This document shows, piece after piece, positions 49,214-57,324 of a stretch of 64,000 nucleotides of DNA (its first letter is position 1; each line of letters starts with the position of its first letter). Below the pieces are notes generated by a model that made no database searches, had not been told where the DNA came from, and worked only from the letters and a program-made list of their open reading frames with translations. The translations under genes were made by a program, and so were the position numbers. The DNA is from Kineosporia sp. NBRC 101731 (GTDB lineage: Bacteria; Actinomycetota; Actinomycetes; Actinomycetales; Kineosporiaceae): contig NZ_BSTC01000001.1 of the NCBI RefSeq assembly GCF_030269305.1, forward strand, positions 447,467-511,466, given 5' to 3'.

Positions 49214-49243
49214 ACTGTACGCCTTGTTTTGAACCTGTCAAAA
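49214..49243 (-). promoter_or_regulatory. Promoter and operator of the fur-dps operon
   Basis: On the minus strand TTGACA (49241-49236), 16 bases, TACAGT (49219-49214), a near-consensus promoter whose start point would be at the fur ATG. A palindrome TTTTGA-N5-TCAAAA (49227-49243) overlaps the -35 and is a plausible regulator-binding site. Confidence 0.65.
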
Positions 49244-49249
49244 GAAGCT

Positions 49250-49930
49250 CTATCGGTCGCCCAGCCAGGTCAGTACCGTCTCGGTGAACTGTGTGGGAAG
49301 GCTGTCGTGCACGCTGTGGCCGCCCCCGAGGGTGATCAGCTCCGCGTCGGGGATGCGGGCCACCGCTTCGGCGAGCAGCTCCTGGGACACGTGACTGGTC
49401 TCGCCACCGCCGATGATCAGTGTGGGCGCCGTGACCGAGGACAGCCGCTCGCGCAGCTCGAGGTCGCCGGCGGTGATCTGCTGGCGCATCTGCAGAAGCA
49501 TCTCCCAGTCGAACGGCAGGTCGCCCTCGGGCCGGTCGGGTATCTCGCGCGGCGCGAACGGCGGGCCCGGGGCCACGTCTTCCACCACCAGGCGGCCGAC
49601 CAGGTCGGGTCGCTCGACCGCGAGCCGGAACGCCACCATGCCACCCAGTGAGTGGCCGAGCACGGTGCTGCCGTGTAGGCCGAGCGAGTCCAGCAGTTCG
49701 GCGACGTCGTCGAACATGGCGCGATAGCTGTACTCGGTGGGCCAGGCACTCGGGGAGTGGCCACGCAGCGTCACATTGATCACGCGATGGGCCTGCTCGA
49801 AGGCCGGGAGCAAAGGCTCCCAGCTCACCCCGCCCTCGCCCATGCCATGCAGCAACACCAGTACCGGCCCGGAGCCGGTACTGGTATAGCTGATGTCGAT
49901 GCCGCCGGAAGTGGTGAAAACCGTTGCCAT
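49250..49930 (-). CDS. Alpha/beta-hydrolase fold protein
   Basis: A 226-aa hydrolase. The oxyanion region VLVLLHGMGEGGVSW (about 24-38), nucleophile elbow VLGHSLGGMVAFRL (Ser about 93) and the C-terminal His in LGGGHSVHDSLP (about 206) are clear; the acid is probably in the APTLIIGGGETSHV strand, where Asp/Glu normally sits. The overall pattern resembles carboxylesterases, haloperoxidase-like enzymes and lactone hydrolases, but there is no cap domain motif that fixes the substrate. It lies just upstream of the fur promoter on the same strand as fur-dps, in its own unit. Confidence 0.85.
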   Translation of the reverse strand: MATVFTTSGGIDISYTSTGSGPVLVLLHGMGEGGVSWEPLLPAFEQAHRVINVTLRGHSPSAWPTEYSYRAMFDDVAELLDSLGLHGSTVLGHSLGGMVAFRLAVERPDLVGRLVVEDVAPGPPFAPREIPDRPEGDLPFDWEMLLQMRQQITAGDLELRERLSSVTAPTLIIGGGETSHVSQELLAEAVARIPDAELITLGGGHSVHDSLPTQFTETVLTWLGDR

Positions 49931-49977
49931 AAGAAGATCTTAGGGTCGGGTCGGAATCCGGGGCGAGGTTTCTTCCG

Positions 49978-51204
49978 TCAGCCGAAAACCGCGTCCACCC
50001 ACTCCGGGTGGTCGATGAACGGGTTGCGGTTGTTCTGGAACTGTTCGTAGATGGCGTTGTTGCGGTTCTGCTCGAAGCTGTCCGGCGGGTCTTGCGCGTT
50101 CCACTCCAGCAGGGTCGAGAGCTTGCCGAAGCGGGGAGCTGTTCCGCCGGAGGTGTTCTCGTCGAGCGTCAGGTCGGAGAAACCGTCACCGCCGTCGTAC
50201 CGCACGGCCATGTAGAAGATCATCCGGGCCACGTCGCCCTTCACCGCGTCGCGCGGTTCCCACGAGTCGGAGTCGGTGAAGTTGCCCGGCGCCTCGTCGG
50301 ATTCGGACCCGCCGTCGTCGAAGTCCTTGTTACTGCGGTCGGAGTTCACCGTGACGTCTTCCGGGCGCAGATGGTGCAGGTCGGTGCCCGGGCCGGTGGC
50401 GGTGCCGAAGTCTCCGTGCGACTTGGCCCAGACGTGCTCGCGGTTCCAGTCGTCGGCGTCGCCGCCGTTCAGGCTCTTGGACCGGCTCGTGCCGCTGTAC
50501 AGCAGGATCACGTTGCCGGAGTTCTTCGGGTCCTGGTCGGTGACCTTCAGCGCGTCCCAGACCTGGTCGTAGGACAGCTTCTGCACGTCGGTGGAGATGA
50601 TCTGGTGCAGTGCCGTGTGCAGGCTGTTGCCGGTCTTGCCCACGGCGTCGTCGTAGTAGTCGCCGATGCCGGACGAGGGTGGGGACGTCGTGGTCGGGGT
50701 GGCGGTCGGGGGAGTGGTCGTCGGGGTGACCCCGGACGCGCTGATCGCCGTGGGTGACTTCAGCCCGGGGTGGGAGAAGTAGGCGCTCAGGGAGCCGGTG
50801 ACGTCGAGCCGGGTGCCGAGGAGGCCCGGGTTGGTCTTCAGTCCGTACGCGCTGCGGTAGGCGCTCGTCACCTGCACGTAAAGCATGTCGCCGGTGTCGG
50901 TCTCGCTCGCCGAGTCGGCCAGGGCGATGGCGGTGTCGCCGGTGAAACCACTGCGTTTGACCGTGCTGGTGGCGGTGGGCTCACCCACCACGTAACCCCG
51001 GACGGTCTGGCTGCTGCCGGTCTGCTGCGAGATGGCCGCGGCGACGGTGAGCGGTGTGACCGCGGCGACCTGCGCCGCCGGTTCGGCCGTGGCCACGGTC
51101 GGGGCGACCGCGATACTGGTAGGACTCGCGCAGCCGCTCATGGCAGCCAGGGCGAGAGCAACGGCAGGGACGAGGAACCTCGCCCGATGGTGCGTATCGG
51201 TCAT
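49978..51204 (-). CDS. Secreted lipoprotein nuclease: DUF6359-like domain plus endonuclease I domain
   Basis: A 408-aa exported protein. The signal peptide ends in MSGC, a lipobox, so it is probably membrane-tethered. Residues about 50-155 form an OB-fold-like DUF6359 domain (VRGYVVGEPTATSTVKRSGF, DTAIALADS, LGTRLDVTGSLSAYF). A Thr/Pro linker follows (about 158-175). The endonuclease I domain (PF04231; about 180-400) has the beta-beta-alpha metal site in DWNREHVWAKSHG and DLHHLRPEDVTVNSDRSNKDF. It should degrade extracellular DNA or RNA for nutrition. ATG 51204 is preferred to the adjoining GTG 51207. Confidence 0.88.
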   Translation of the reverse strand: MTDTHHRARFLVPAVALALAAMSGCASPTSIAVAPTVATAEPAAQVAAVTPLTVAAAISQQTGSSQTVRGYVVGEPTATSTVKRSGFTGDTAIALADSASETDTGDMLYVQVTSAYRSAYGLKTNPGLLGTRLDVTGSLSAYFSHPGLKSPTAISASGVTPTTTPPTATPTTTSPPSSGIGDYYDDAVGKTGNSLHTALHQIISTDVQKLSYDQVWDALKVTDQDPKNSGNVILLYSGTSRSKSLNGGDADDWNREHVWAKSHGDFGTATGPGTDLHHLRPEDVTVNSDRSNKDFDDGGSESDEAPGNFTDSDSWEPRDAVKGDVARMIFYMAVRYDGGDGFSDLTLDENTSGGTAPRFGKLSTLLEWNAQDPPDSFEQNRNNAIYEQFQNNRNPFIDHPEWVDAVFG

Positions 51205-51299
51205 CACTGGATATTTCCCCCAAGCCGGTCAGGTACGGAAGGGATGACTGAGCGATTCCAGGTGACAGGTTGGTCACCGACCAGAGACACCAGGTGCTC

Positions 51300-51857
51300 G
51301 TGAGCAATATCTTCCCCTATGTGACCACAGACCACGTGATCCGTGACGCACGACTTGCGGACGCTGCCGCCTGCGCGGAGATCTACGAGCCCTATGTCCG
51401 TGAGACCACCATCAGCTTCGAGGCCATGCCCCCGACCGCGGAGGAGATGGCCGGGAGGATCGCCGACGCCATGGTGCGTCACGCCTGGCTGGTGCTCGAG
51501 GTGGACGGGGCGGTGGCCGGTTACGCCTACGCCAACAAGCTCGGGGTGCGCCCGGCCTACCGCTGGGCCTGTGAGGTCAGCATCTACATGGCCCGGGACA
51601 GTCGTCGCCGGGGCGGCGGCCGGGCCCTGTACGAGGAGCTGCTGGGGCGCCTGGAGAAGCGCGGCTACCGGCAGGCCATGGCCGTGATCTCGATGCCGAA
51701 CGGGCCGAGTGTCGGGCTGCACGAGGCATTGGGCTTCAAGCAGGTCGGGTTCCACGAGAACGTCGGCTTCAAGAAGGGCGAGTGGCTCTCCGTCGCCTGG
51801 ATGCAGCGCGCCCTCGGTGAGGGCGCATCCCCCGGACGCCCCGCCGAGCCGCGCTGA
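51300..51857 (+). CDS. GNAT N-acetyltransferase, phosphinothricin acetyltransferase-like
   Basis: Transfers acetyl from acetyl-CoA to an amine; the closest family is Pat/Bar/YwnH, whose members acetylate phosphinothricin, methionine sulfoximine or related amino acids. Diagnostic segments are IRDARLADAAACAEIYEPYV near the start, ETTISFEAMPP (the Pat loop), CEVSIYMARDSRRRGGGRALYEEL (acetyl-CoA pyrophosphate loop) and MPNGPSVGLHEALGFKQVG. The start is uncertain: GTG 51300 has AGGTG just upstream and yields 185 aa, while the frame is open from 51270 and another GTG lies at 51321. The gene stands alone and ends at a shared terminator. Confidence 0.87.
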   Translation: MSNIFPYVTTDHVIRDARLADAAACAEIYEPYVRETTISFEAMPPTAEEMAGRIADAMVRHAWLVLEVDGAVAGYAYANKLGVRPAYRWACEVSIYMARDSRRRGGGRALYEELLGRLEKRGYRQAMAVISMPNGPSVGLHEALGFKQVGFHENVGFKKGEWLSVAWMQRALGEGASPGRPAEPR

Positions 51858-51907
51858 CCTGCGTTCCCTGTCCTTTCTCGACCAGGAAATCGGCCAGGAA
51901 ACGAGAC

Positions 51908-51945
51908 AGCGCCCCCGGCGACCGTGGGAGGTCACCGGGGGCGCT
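51908..51945. terminator. Bidirectional hairpin terminator
   Basis: 16-base arms 51908-51923 and 51930-51945 (AGCGCCCCCGGCGACC, one wobble) with a 6-base loop, between the convergent acetyltransferase and 5'-nucleotidase genes. Confidence 0.85.
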
Positions 51946-51962
51946 GCGCGTTCAGTGGTGGA

Positions 51963-53810
51963 TCAGTCGAGCGCGGTGACGCGGTTCGGGGTCGGGCCGG
52001 TCACCGGGGAGTTGGCGGTGAGGTAGGTGTTGAAGGCGTCCAGGTCGACGCCGCCACCGATCCGGTTGGTGCCTTCCTTGAGAACGAGGAAACCGTCACC
52101 ACCGTCGGCCAGGAACGAGTTGACCGTGATCCGGTAGGTGCTGGTCGGGTTGATGACCGTGCCGTCCAGCTTGATGGTCGACGCGTTCACCTTGCTGCCG
52201 ACCGCAGCCGACTTGGAGTAGCTGTAGGTGAAGCCGTCCGAGACGCCCATGTGCAGGAACTTGAGGCTGCCGTCGGTCTGCGTCGTCCACTGCTGCTCGA
52301 GCATGGTGTCGATCTGTGCGCCGGTCACGTCCATCGAGACCAGCAGGTTGCCGAACGGCTGCACGGCGAACGACTCGCCGTAGGTGACCTTGCCGTCGCC
52401 CTCGTTAGCGACACCGCTGGCGTAGGTCAGGTCGGTCCGCACGCCACCGGGGTTCATGAACGCGATCTGCGAGCCACCATCGCCGGCGGCCTGGGTGGCG
52501 GAGAGCTGGGCGTCGGCGATCAGGTCGCCGAGGCTGGACTCACCGTCGCGGCTGACGCTGCGCTTGATGTCAGCGGTGATCTCGCCGATCACCTTGTTGG
52601 CGATGGGTGCCGCCAGGGCGCTCCACTTGGCGATGGCCTTGGTCTGGTCCGCGGCCTTGGCCTGGGTGCGCTCGACCAGGACGTTCTTCGACGTCGACTG
52701 GGTGCGGATGACGTCCTTCGTCTTCTTGCTGATCTTCAGGTTGGTCTCGGTGACCGTGCGGCCGTAGGACAGGTCGCTGGTGACCAGACGCGGGTTGCCC
52801 TTCGGGTCCGGGATGGTGCAGTTGTAGGAGTTGTGCGTGTGACCGGAGACCACCAGGTCGATGCTCGAGTCGAGCGTCTTCGCGATGTTCACGATCGGGC
52901 CCGAGATACCGGCGGAACTACCGGAGTTGCAGTCGAAGTCGTAGGTGGCGCCGGTGGGCGGGATGCCGCCCTCGTGCAGCAGCACCACGATCGCCTCGAC
53001 ACCCTTCTTGCGAAGGTCCTTGGCGGCCAGGTTGGCGGAGACGACCTCGTCGTTGAACTGGACGTCCTTGACACCGGCCGGGGCGACCAGTTCGGTCGTG
53101 CCCTCGAGGGTCATGCCGATGAAGCCGACCTTGACGCCGTCGACCTTCTTGATCGAGGTCGGGGGCAGCACGGTGCGGCCGGTCCGGGCCTTGAACCAGT
53201 CGCCGTAGTTCTTGGCCTTCTTCGGCTTGGTGACCTTGACGCCGTCCTTGTACTCGACGTTGGCCGCCAGGTACTGGAAGTCGGCTCCGCTGTAGCCGTC
53301 CGTGTCGAAACAGCCCTCGGTCGGGTGGCAACCGCCGTACTGCATGCGCAGCAGTTCGGTCACACCCTCGTCGAACTCGTGGTTGCCGACGCTGGAGACG
53401 TCGACGTCCATGTTGTTCAGGGTCTCGATGCTCGGCTCGTCCTTGAACAGGCCGGACATGGAGGGTGAGGCGCCGATGAGGTCACCGGCGGCGACGGTCA
53501 GCGTGTTCTTCTGACCCTTGCGCAGGGTGCGGAGCTCATTGGTGAGGTACTCCGCCCCACCGGCCAGGACCGAGCCCGTCGTGGTGGTCACGGTGCCGTC
53601 GGTGCCGGTCGGCGGTTCGAGGTTGCCGTGATAATCGTTGAAACTGAGGATCTGAAGGTCGACGGTCTTGTCGGCCTTGGGCTTCGACTTCGCCGCAGCC
53701 ACGTCGCTGGCCTGGGCAGGTGAGGACGGCAGCGCGAACAGGGCTGCTGCGACGGTGCTCGCGGCGACTGCCGCGGTGAGCCCGCCTCTCCGCTTGATGA
53801 GGGGCTTCAT
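51963..53810 (-). CDS. Secreted 5'-nucleotidase / 2',3'-cyclic phosphodiesterase (UshA-like)
   Basis: A 615-aa exported metallophosphoesterase that salvages nucleosides and phosphate from extracellular nucleotides. A signal peptide (1-34, AQA-S) precedes the metallophosphatase domain: LQILSFNDYHGNLEP (about 53-67), AAGDLIGASPSMSGL, SSVGNHEFDEGVTEL (about 140-154) and VVSGHTHNSYNC (about 325-336) supply the two-metal site. The C-terminal 5'-nucleotidase domain (about 420-600) has FMNPGGVRTDL and the substrate-stacking aromatic region DGFTYSYSKSA. With the neighbouring secreted nuclease it could form a nucleic-acid scavenging set. Confidence 0.94.
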   Translation of the reverse strand: MKPLIKRRGGLTAAVAASTVAAALFALPSSPAQASDVAAAKSKPKADKTVDLQILSFNDYHGNLEPPTGTDGTVTTTTGSVLAGGAEYLTNELRTLRKGQKNTLTVAAGDLIGASPSMSGLFKDEPSIETLNNMDVDVSSVGNHEFDEGVTELLRMQYGGCHPTEGCFDTDGYSGADFQYLAANVEYKDGVKVTKPKKAKNYGDWFKARTGRTVLPPTSIKKVDGVKVGFIGMTLEGTTELVAPAGVKDVQFNDEVVSANLAAKDLRKKGVEAIVVLLHEGGIPPTGATYDFDCNSGSSAGISGPIVNIAKTLDSSIDLVVSGHTHNSYNCTIPDPKGNPRLVTSDLSYGRTVTETNLKISKKTKDVIRTQSTSKNVLVERTQAKAADQTKAIAKWSALAAPIANKVIGEITADIKRSVSRDGESSLGDLIADAQLSATQAAGDGGSQIAFMNPGGVRTDLTYASGVANEGDGKVTYGESFAVQPFGNLLVSMDVTGAQIDTMLEQQWTTQTDGSLKFLHMGVSDGFTYSYSKSAAVGSKVNASTIKLDGTVINPTSTYRITVNSFLADGGDGFLVLKEGTNRIGGGVDLDAFNTYLTANSPVTGPTPNRVTALD

Positions 53811-54014
53811 GTGGGCAAGCTATCCACTGACTGTGTGGGGATCCAGGAACTAAAGGGCAATATCGGGTTACAGCGGCAGAATTGATCTGATGTTCACACA
53901 GCTAAGACCCAGATTCCGTTATCGATTCTTGACTGCTTCCACCGGTGTCACGATCAATGTCCGCTGCGCGCCTTCGAAGGAGCCGCGCAACGCCTCCGGA
54001 TCGGGGAACCTGTG

Positions 54015-54668
54015 ATGTCAGCTGTGCCCAGCACTGTCCCGAGCACGTCGCTGATCGCCTGGCCGGCGGGGGAGTCCGGCTATCTCATCGACGTGCCCCA
54101 GGCCGACCCCGCCCTGGTCGCCCAGGGACTGCGGACCATGGCCGGGCGACGGCGCATCCAGCTGGTCGACGTCGTGCCGGGTCTGTCCACGGTGCTCGTC
54201 GTGCTGGCGGACCCCATGCCCTACCCCCTCTTCCGGGTGCTGCTGGCCGAGATCGAGCAGGAACCCGTCGAGGCCGCGGCCGACACCGGCATCATCACCC
54301 TCGACGTGCGCTACGACGGCCCCGATCTGGAAGAGGTGGCTTCCCTGACCGGGCTCAGTGTGCGGGAGGTCGTCGAGATCCACACCGGAACCGATTTCCA
54401 CGCTGCTCTGAGCGGTTTCGCACCTGGCTTCGTCTACCTCACCGGTGTGCCCGAGCAGTTGCGGGTGCCCCGGCGGTCCGAGCCCCGGTCGGGCGTGCGG
54501 GGCGGATCCGTGGCGCTCGCCGACCAGTTCACCGCCGTCTATCCGCGCCGGAGTCCGGGCGGGTGGCGGCTGATCGGGAGCACCACAGCGCGCCTGTGGG
54601 ACGAGAAGGCGGATCCGCCGGCCGTGATCCGTCCCGGCATGACCGTTCGATTCCGGCCGGTCGTTTGA
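54015..54668 (+). CDS. pxpB: 5-oxoprolinase subunit B (KipI-like)
   Basis: One subunit of the prokaryotic ATP-dependent 5-oxoprolinase PxpABC, which opens 5-oxoproline to glutamate; the family was earlier named KipI, allophanate hydrolase subunit 1. The 217-aa protein shows the conserved core DVRYDGPDLEEVASLTGLS and the signature HTGTDFHAALSGFAPGFVYL followed by PRRSEPRSGVRGGSVALAD (parts quoted; about 105-175). It ends GWRLIGSTTARLWD. ATG 54015 is preferred; a GTG at 54012 abuts it. Its stop overlaps the pxpC ATG by one base. Confidence 0.93.
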   Translation: MSAVPSTVPSTSLIAWPAGESGYLIDVPQADPALVAQGLRTMAGRRRIQLVDVVPGLSTVLVVLADPMPYPLFRVLLAEIEQEPVEAAADTGIITLDVRYDGPDLEEVASLTGLSVREVVEIHTGTDFHAALSGFAPGFVYLTGVPEQLRVPRRSEPRSGVRGGSVALADQFTAVYPRRSPGGWRLIGSTTARLWDEKADPPAVIRPGMTVRFRPVV

Positions 54669-55537
54669 TGTTCCACGTGCTTGACCCGGGTCTGTTCACC
54701 ACGATCCAGGACGACGGCCGCCCCGGTCACGCGCATCTGGGCGTGCCGTCGTCCGGTGCGCTCGACCGGTTCTCGTTCCGCCTGGCCAACCGGCTGGTCG
54801 GCAACCCGGCCGGGGCGGCGGTCCTGGAGACCACCCTGCGCGGTCCGCGGCTGCGGTGGGAGGGGACGGCTCCGGTCACGGTCGCGGTCACCGGGGCCCC
54901 GGCACCGGTGCTGGTCGACGGCCGGCCCGCCGCCTTCGACGCGGCGGTGCGCGTGCGCCCCGGACAGACGCTCGAGATCGGTGCGATCACGGCCGGGTTG
55001 CGCTCGTACATCGCCTTTTCGGGTGGGCTGATGGTGGACGCCGTGCTCGGCAGCCGTTCCACCGACGTTCTCAGTGGGTTGGGTCCCCCGGTCCTGACCG
55101 AGGGCTCCGGGCTACCGGTCGGCCCTCCGGGTGAGGTGCCGCCGGTCGATTTCGTCGCCCCGCCGGGCATTCTCCGCGACCCGGTGCTCGACGTGATGCC
55201 CGGGCCCCGGGCGGACTGGTTCACCGAAGCGGCCCTGGTGACCCTCGTCCGTACGCTCTGGAAGGTCTCCCCGACCAGCAACCGGGTGGCACTGAGACTG
55301 GAAGGCTCCCCGCTGGAACGGGCCCGTCCCGGCGAACTACCGTCCGAGGGCACGGCCACGGGCAGTCTTCAGGTGCCCGGGAACGGGCTGCCCGTGCTGT
55401 TTCTCAACGACCACCCGGTCACCGGCGGCTATCCGGTGATCGGAGTGGTGACCCGCCGGAGTCTTGACCGGGCGGCTCAGGCGGCCCCCGGCACCGGGCT
55501 GCGGTTCCGGGTGTTCAGTTCGCGAGCATCCCGCTGA
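54668..55537 (+). CDS. pxpC: 5-oxoprolinase subunit C (KipA-like)
   Basis: The biotin-carboxylase-carrier-independent partner of PxpB. The 289-aa protein has FTTIQDDGRPGHAHLGVPSSGALD (family start, quoted in part; about 10-33), RLANRLVGNPAGAAVLETTL, RSYIAFSGGLMVDAVLGSRSTD and the C-terminal segment GSLQVPGNGLPVLFLNDHPVTGGYPVIGVV (parts; about 235-265). The ATG at 54668 shares the A of the pxpB stop. The frame is open far upstream over pxpB as a shadow. The third subunit, pxpA (LamB/YcsF family), is not adjacent. Confidence 0.92.
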   Translation: MFHVLDPGLFTTIQDDGRPGHAHLGVPSSGALDRFSFRLANRLVGNPAGAAVLETTLRGPRLRWEGTAPVTVAVTGAPAPVLVDGRPAAFDAAVRVRPGQTLEIGAITAGLRSYIAFSGGLMVDAVLGSRSTDVLSGLGPPVLTEGSGLPVGPPGEVPPVDFVAPPGILRDPVLDVMPGPRADWFTEAALVTLVRTLWKVSPTSNRVALRLEGSPLERARPGELPSEGTATGSLQVPGNGLPVLFLNDHPVTGGYPVIGVVTRRSLDRAAQAAPGTGLRFRVFSSRASR

Positions 55538-55589
55538 TCGCCGTGCGGGCCCGCTCGACCCTCTCCGTCCGAGCCTGATGTCGACGTGC

Positions 55590-55625
55590 TCGGGTGGTGA
55601 CAGAACACTGCCTTCCACCACCCGA
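55590..55625. terminator. Hairpin terminator between pxpC and the permease gene
   Basis: 10-bp arms around TCGGGTGGTG (55590-55599) and CACCACCCGA (55616-55625) in the 103-bp convergent gap. Confidence 0.6.
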
Positions 55626-55640
55626 ACCTCGTCGGACCGA

Positions 55641-57026
55641 TCAGACTCGGCTGGCCTTCAGCTGTTCCTTGAGATGGGCCGGAGCCACCGCCCGGGCCAG
55701 GTGCCAGCCCGCCACCGCGATGATCGTGCCCAGCGCGATCCCGGAGAGCGAGAAGTCGTCGGTGACCTTCAGGCTCACGTTGCCGATCGCCACGATCAGC
55801 CCGGCGGCCAGGGGCACCAGGTTGATCGGGTTGCCGAAGTCGACCTTGCTCTCGATCCAGATCTTGGCGCCGAGCAGGCCGACCATGCCGTAGAGCACCA
55901 CGGTGATGCCGCCGAGCACGCCACCGGGTACGGACGAGACCAGCGCGCCGAACTTGGGGCAGAGACCGAACAGGATCGCGACGATCGCGGCCACGAAGTA
56001 CGCCGCCGTGGAGTAGACGCGGGTCGCGGCCATCACGCCGATGTTCTCGGCGTAGGTGGTGGTGGGGGAACCGCCCACCGCGCTCGCCAGCACGGTGCCC
56101 ACCCCGTCGCCCGCGATCGCCCGGCCGAGCACCGGGTCCAGGTCGGCGCCGGTCATCTCGCTGACCGCCTTCACGTGTCCGGCGTTCTCCGCCACCAGGG
56201 CGATCACGGAGGGCAGCACCAGCAGGATGAACGCGGCCGAGAAGGTGGGGGCGTGCCAGCCGGCGACCTCCAGGCCGTCCGGGCCGACCATGGTCTTGTC
56301 CGGGAACCCGATCCAGGAAGCGCTCTCGACGCTGTCCCAGACCACCCGCCAGTGCGTGTCCACCTCGCCGGTGCCCGCGTTGAAGGCGGTGATCTGCCCG
56401 AACACCTGGTCGAAGAGCCAGGAGACGAGGTAGCCGAACACCAGGCCGAGGAAGATCGCGATCCGGCCGATGAAACCGCCCACGGCCACGCTGAGCACGA
56501 TCACGAAGATCATCACCAGCAGGGCCACCCACTGGTCCTGCGGCCAGTAGGTGTCCGCGACCACCGGGGCCAGGTTGAAGCCGATCAGCATCACCACCGC
56601 ACCCGTGACGGCGGGCGGCAGGATCTCGTTGACGATCTGGGCGCCCGCGAAGTGGATCACCAGGCCGACCGCGACCAGCGCCAGGCCGGCGACCAGGATC
56701 GCGCCGGTGACGTCGGAGGAGTCACCGCCCTGGGCCCTGATCGCCGCCACCCCGCCGACGAACGAGGCGCTGGTGCCGAGGTACGACGGAACCTTGTTCT
56801 GCACGATCAGCAGGAACACGATCGTCGCGATGCCGCTCATCATGATCGCGAGCTGTGGGTTGAGCCCCATCAGCACCGGGAACACGAACGTGGCGCCGAA
56901 CATGGCCACCACGTGCTGGGCCCCGAGACCGATCGTGCGGTCCCAGCTCAGCCGCTCGTCCGGTGCCACCACTTCGCCCGGTGCCAGCGTCTTGCCGTCC
57001 CCGTGCAACTTCCATCCGATGGCCAT
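55641..57026 (-). CDS. NCS2-family uracil/xanthine permease
   Basis: A 461-aa nucleobase:cation symporter with 14 helices in the UraA fold. Motifs include GLGAQHVVAMFGATFVFPVLMGLNPQ near the N-terminus (in part), NKVPSYLGTSASFVGG, and the substrate-site block in helix 8 (LVAENAGHVKAV). The helix-10 block GVGTVLASAVGGSPTTTYAENIGV carries the Glu that binds the base. The sequence is on the uracil (UraA/PyrP) side of the family, although xanthine or urate cannot be excluded. ATG 57026 has AGGGAGGGG upstream; the longer frame is unsupported. Divergent from the DUF2877 gene. Confidence 0.9.
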   Translation of the reverse strand: MAIGWKLHGDGKTLAPGEVVAPDERLSWDRTIGLGAQHVVAMFGATFVFPVLMGLNPQLAIMMSGIATIVFLLIVQNKVPSYLGTSASFVGGVAAIRAQGGDSSDVTGAILVAGLALVAVGLVIHFAGAQIVNEILPPAVTGAVVMLIGFNLAPVVADTYWPQDQWVALLVMIFVIVLSVAVGGFIGRIAIFLGLVFGYLVSWLFDQVFGQITAFNAGTGEVDTHWRVVWDSVESASWIGFPDKTMVGPDGLEVAGWHAPTFSAAFILLVLPSVIALVAENAGHVKAVSEMTGADLDPVLGRAIAGDGVGTVLASAVGGSPTTTYAENIGVMAATRVYSTAAYFVAAIVAILFGLCPKFGALVSSVPGGVLGGITVVLYGMVGLLGAKIWIESKVDFGNPINLVPLAAGLIVAIGNVSLKVTDDFSLSGIALGTIIAVAGWHLARAVAPAHLKEQLKASRV

Positions 57027-57324
57027 GTGGCCCCTCCCTGTCGTTACCTGCGGCGAAGCGTAGGAGGAGGGGTGACTCCTCGTCACCAATCGGTGTCTGC
57101 TTTTAACGCGAACCTCACAAACGACGCCACCAGCGGCTTCCTGCCGGTACTCGTGCGTATTCGTCCGGTCGCCGCCCGTGGCGCGTCGTGCTCCCAACGG
57201 ACCGCCTGAGCGCGTCGGGACGTTTCGATGTCTGATGTGTCGCCGACGTCCGGTAGTTTCAGCAGCGTTCCTCAGACGTGCTGTTGTCCGTGGGGTTACT
57301 TCGCGGACGTTCGGAGGTTAAGAA

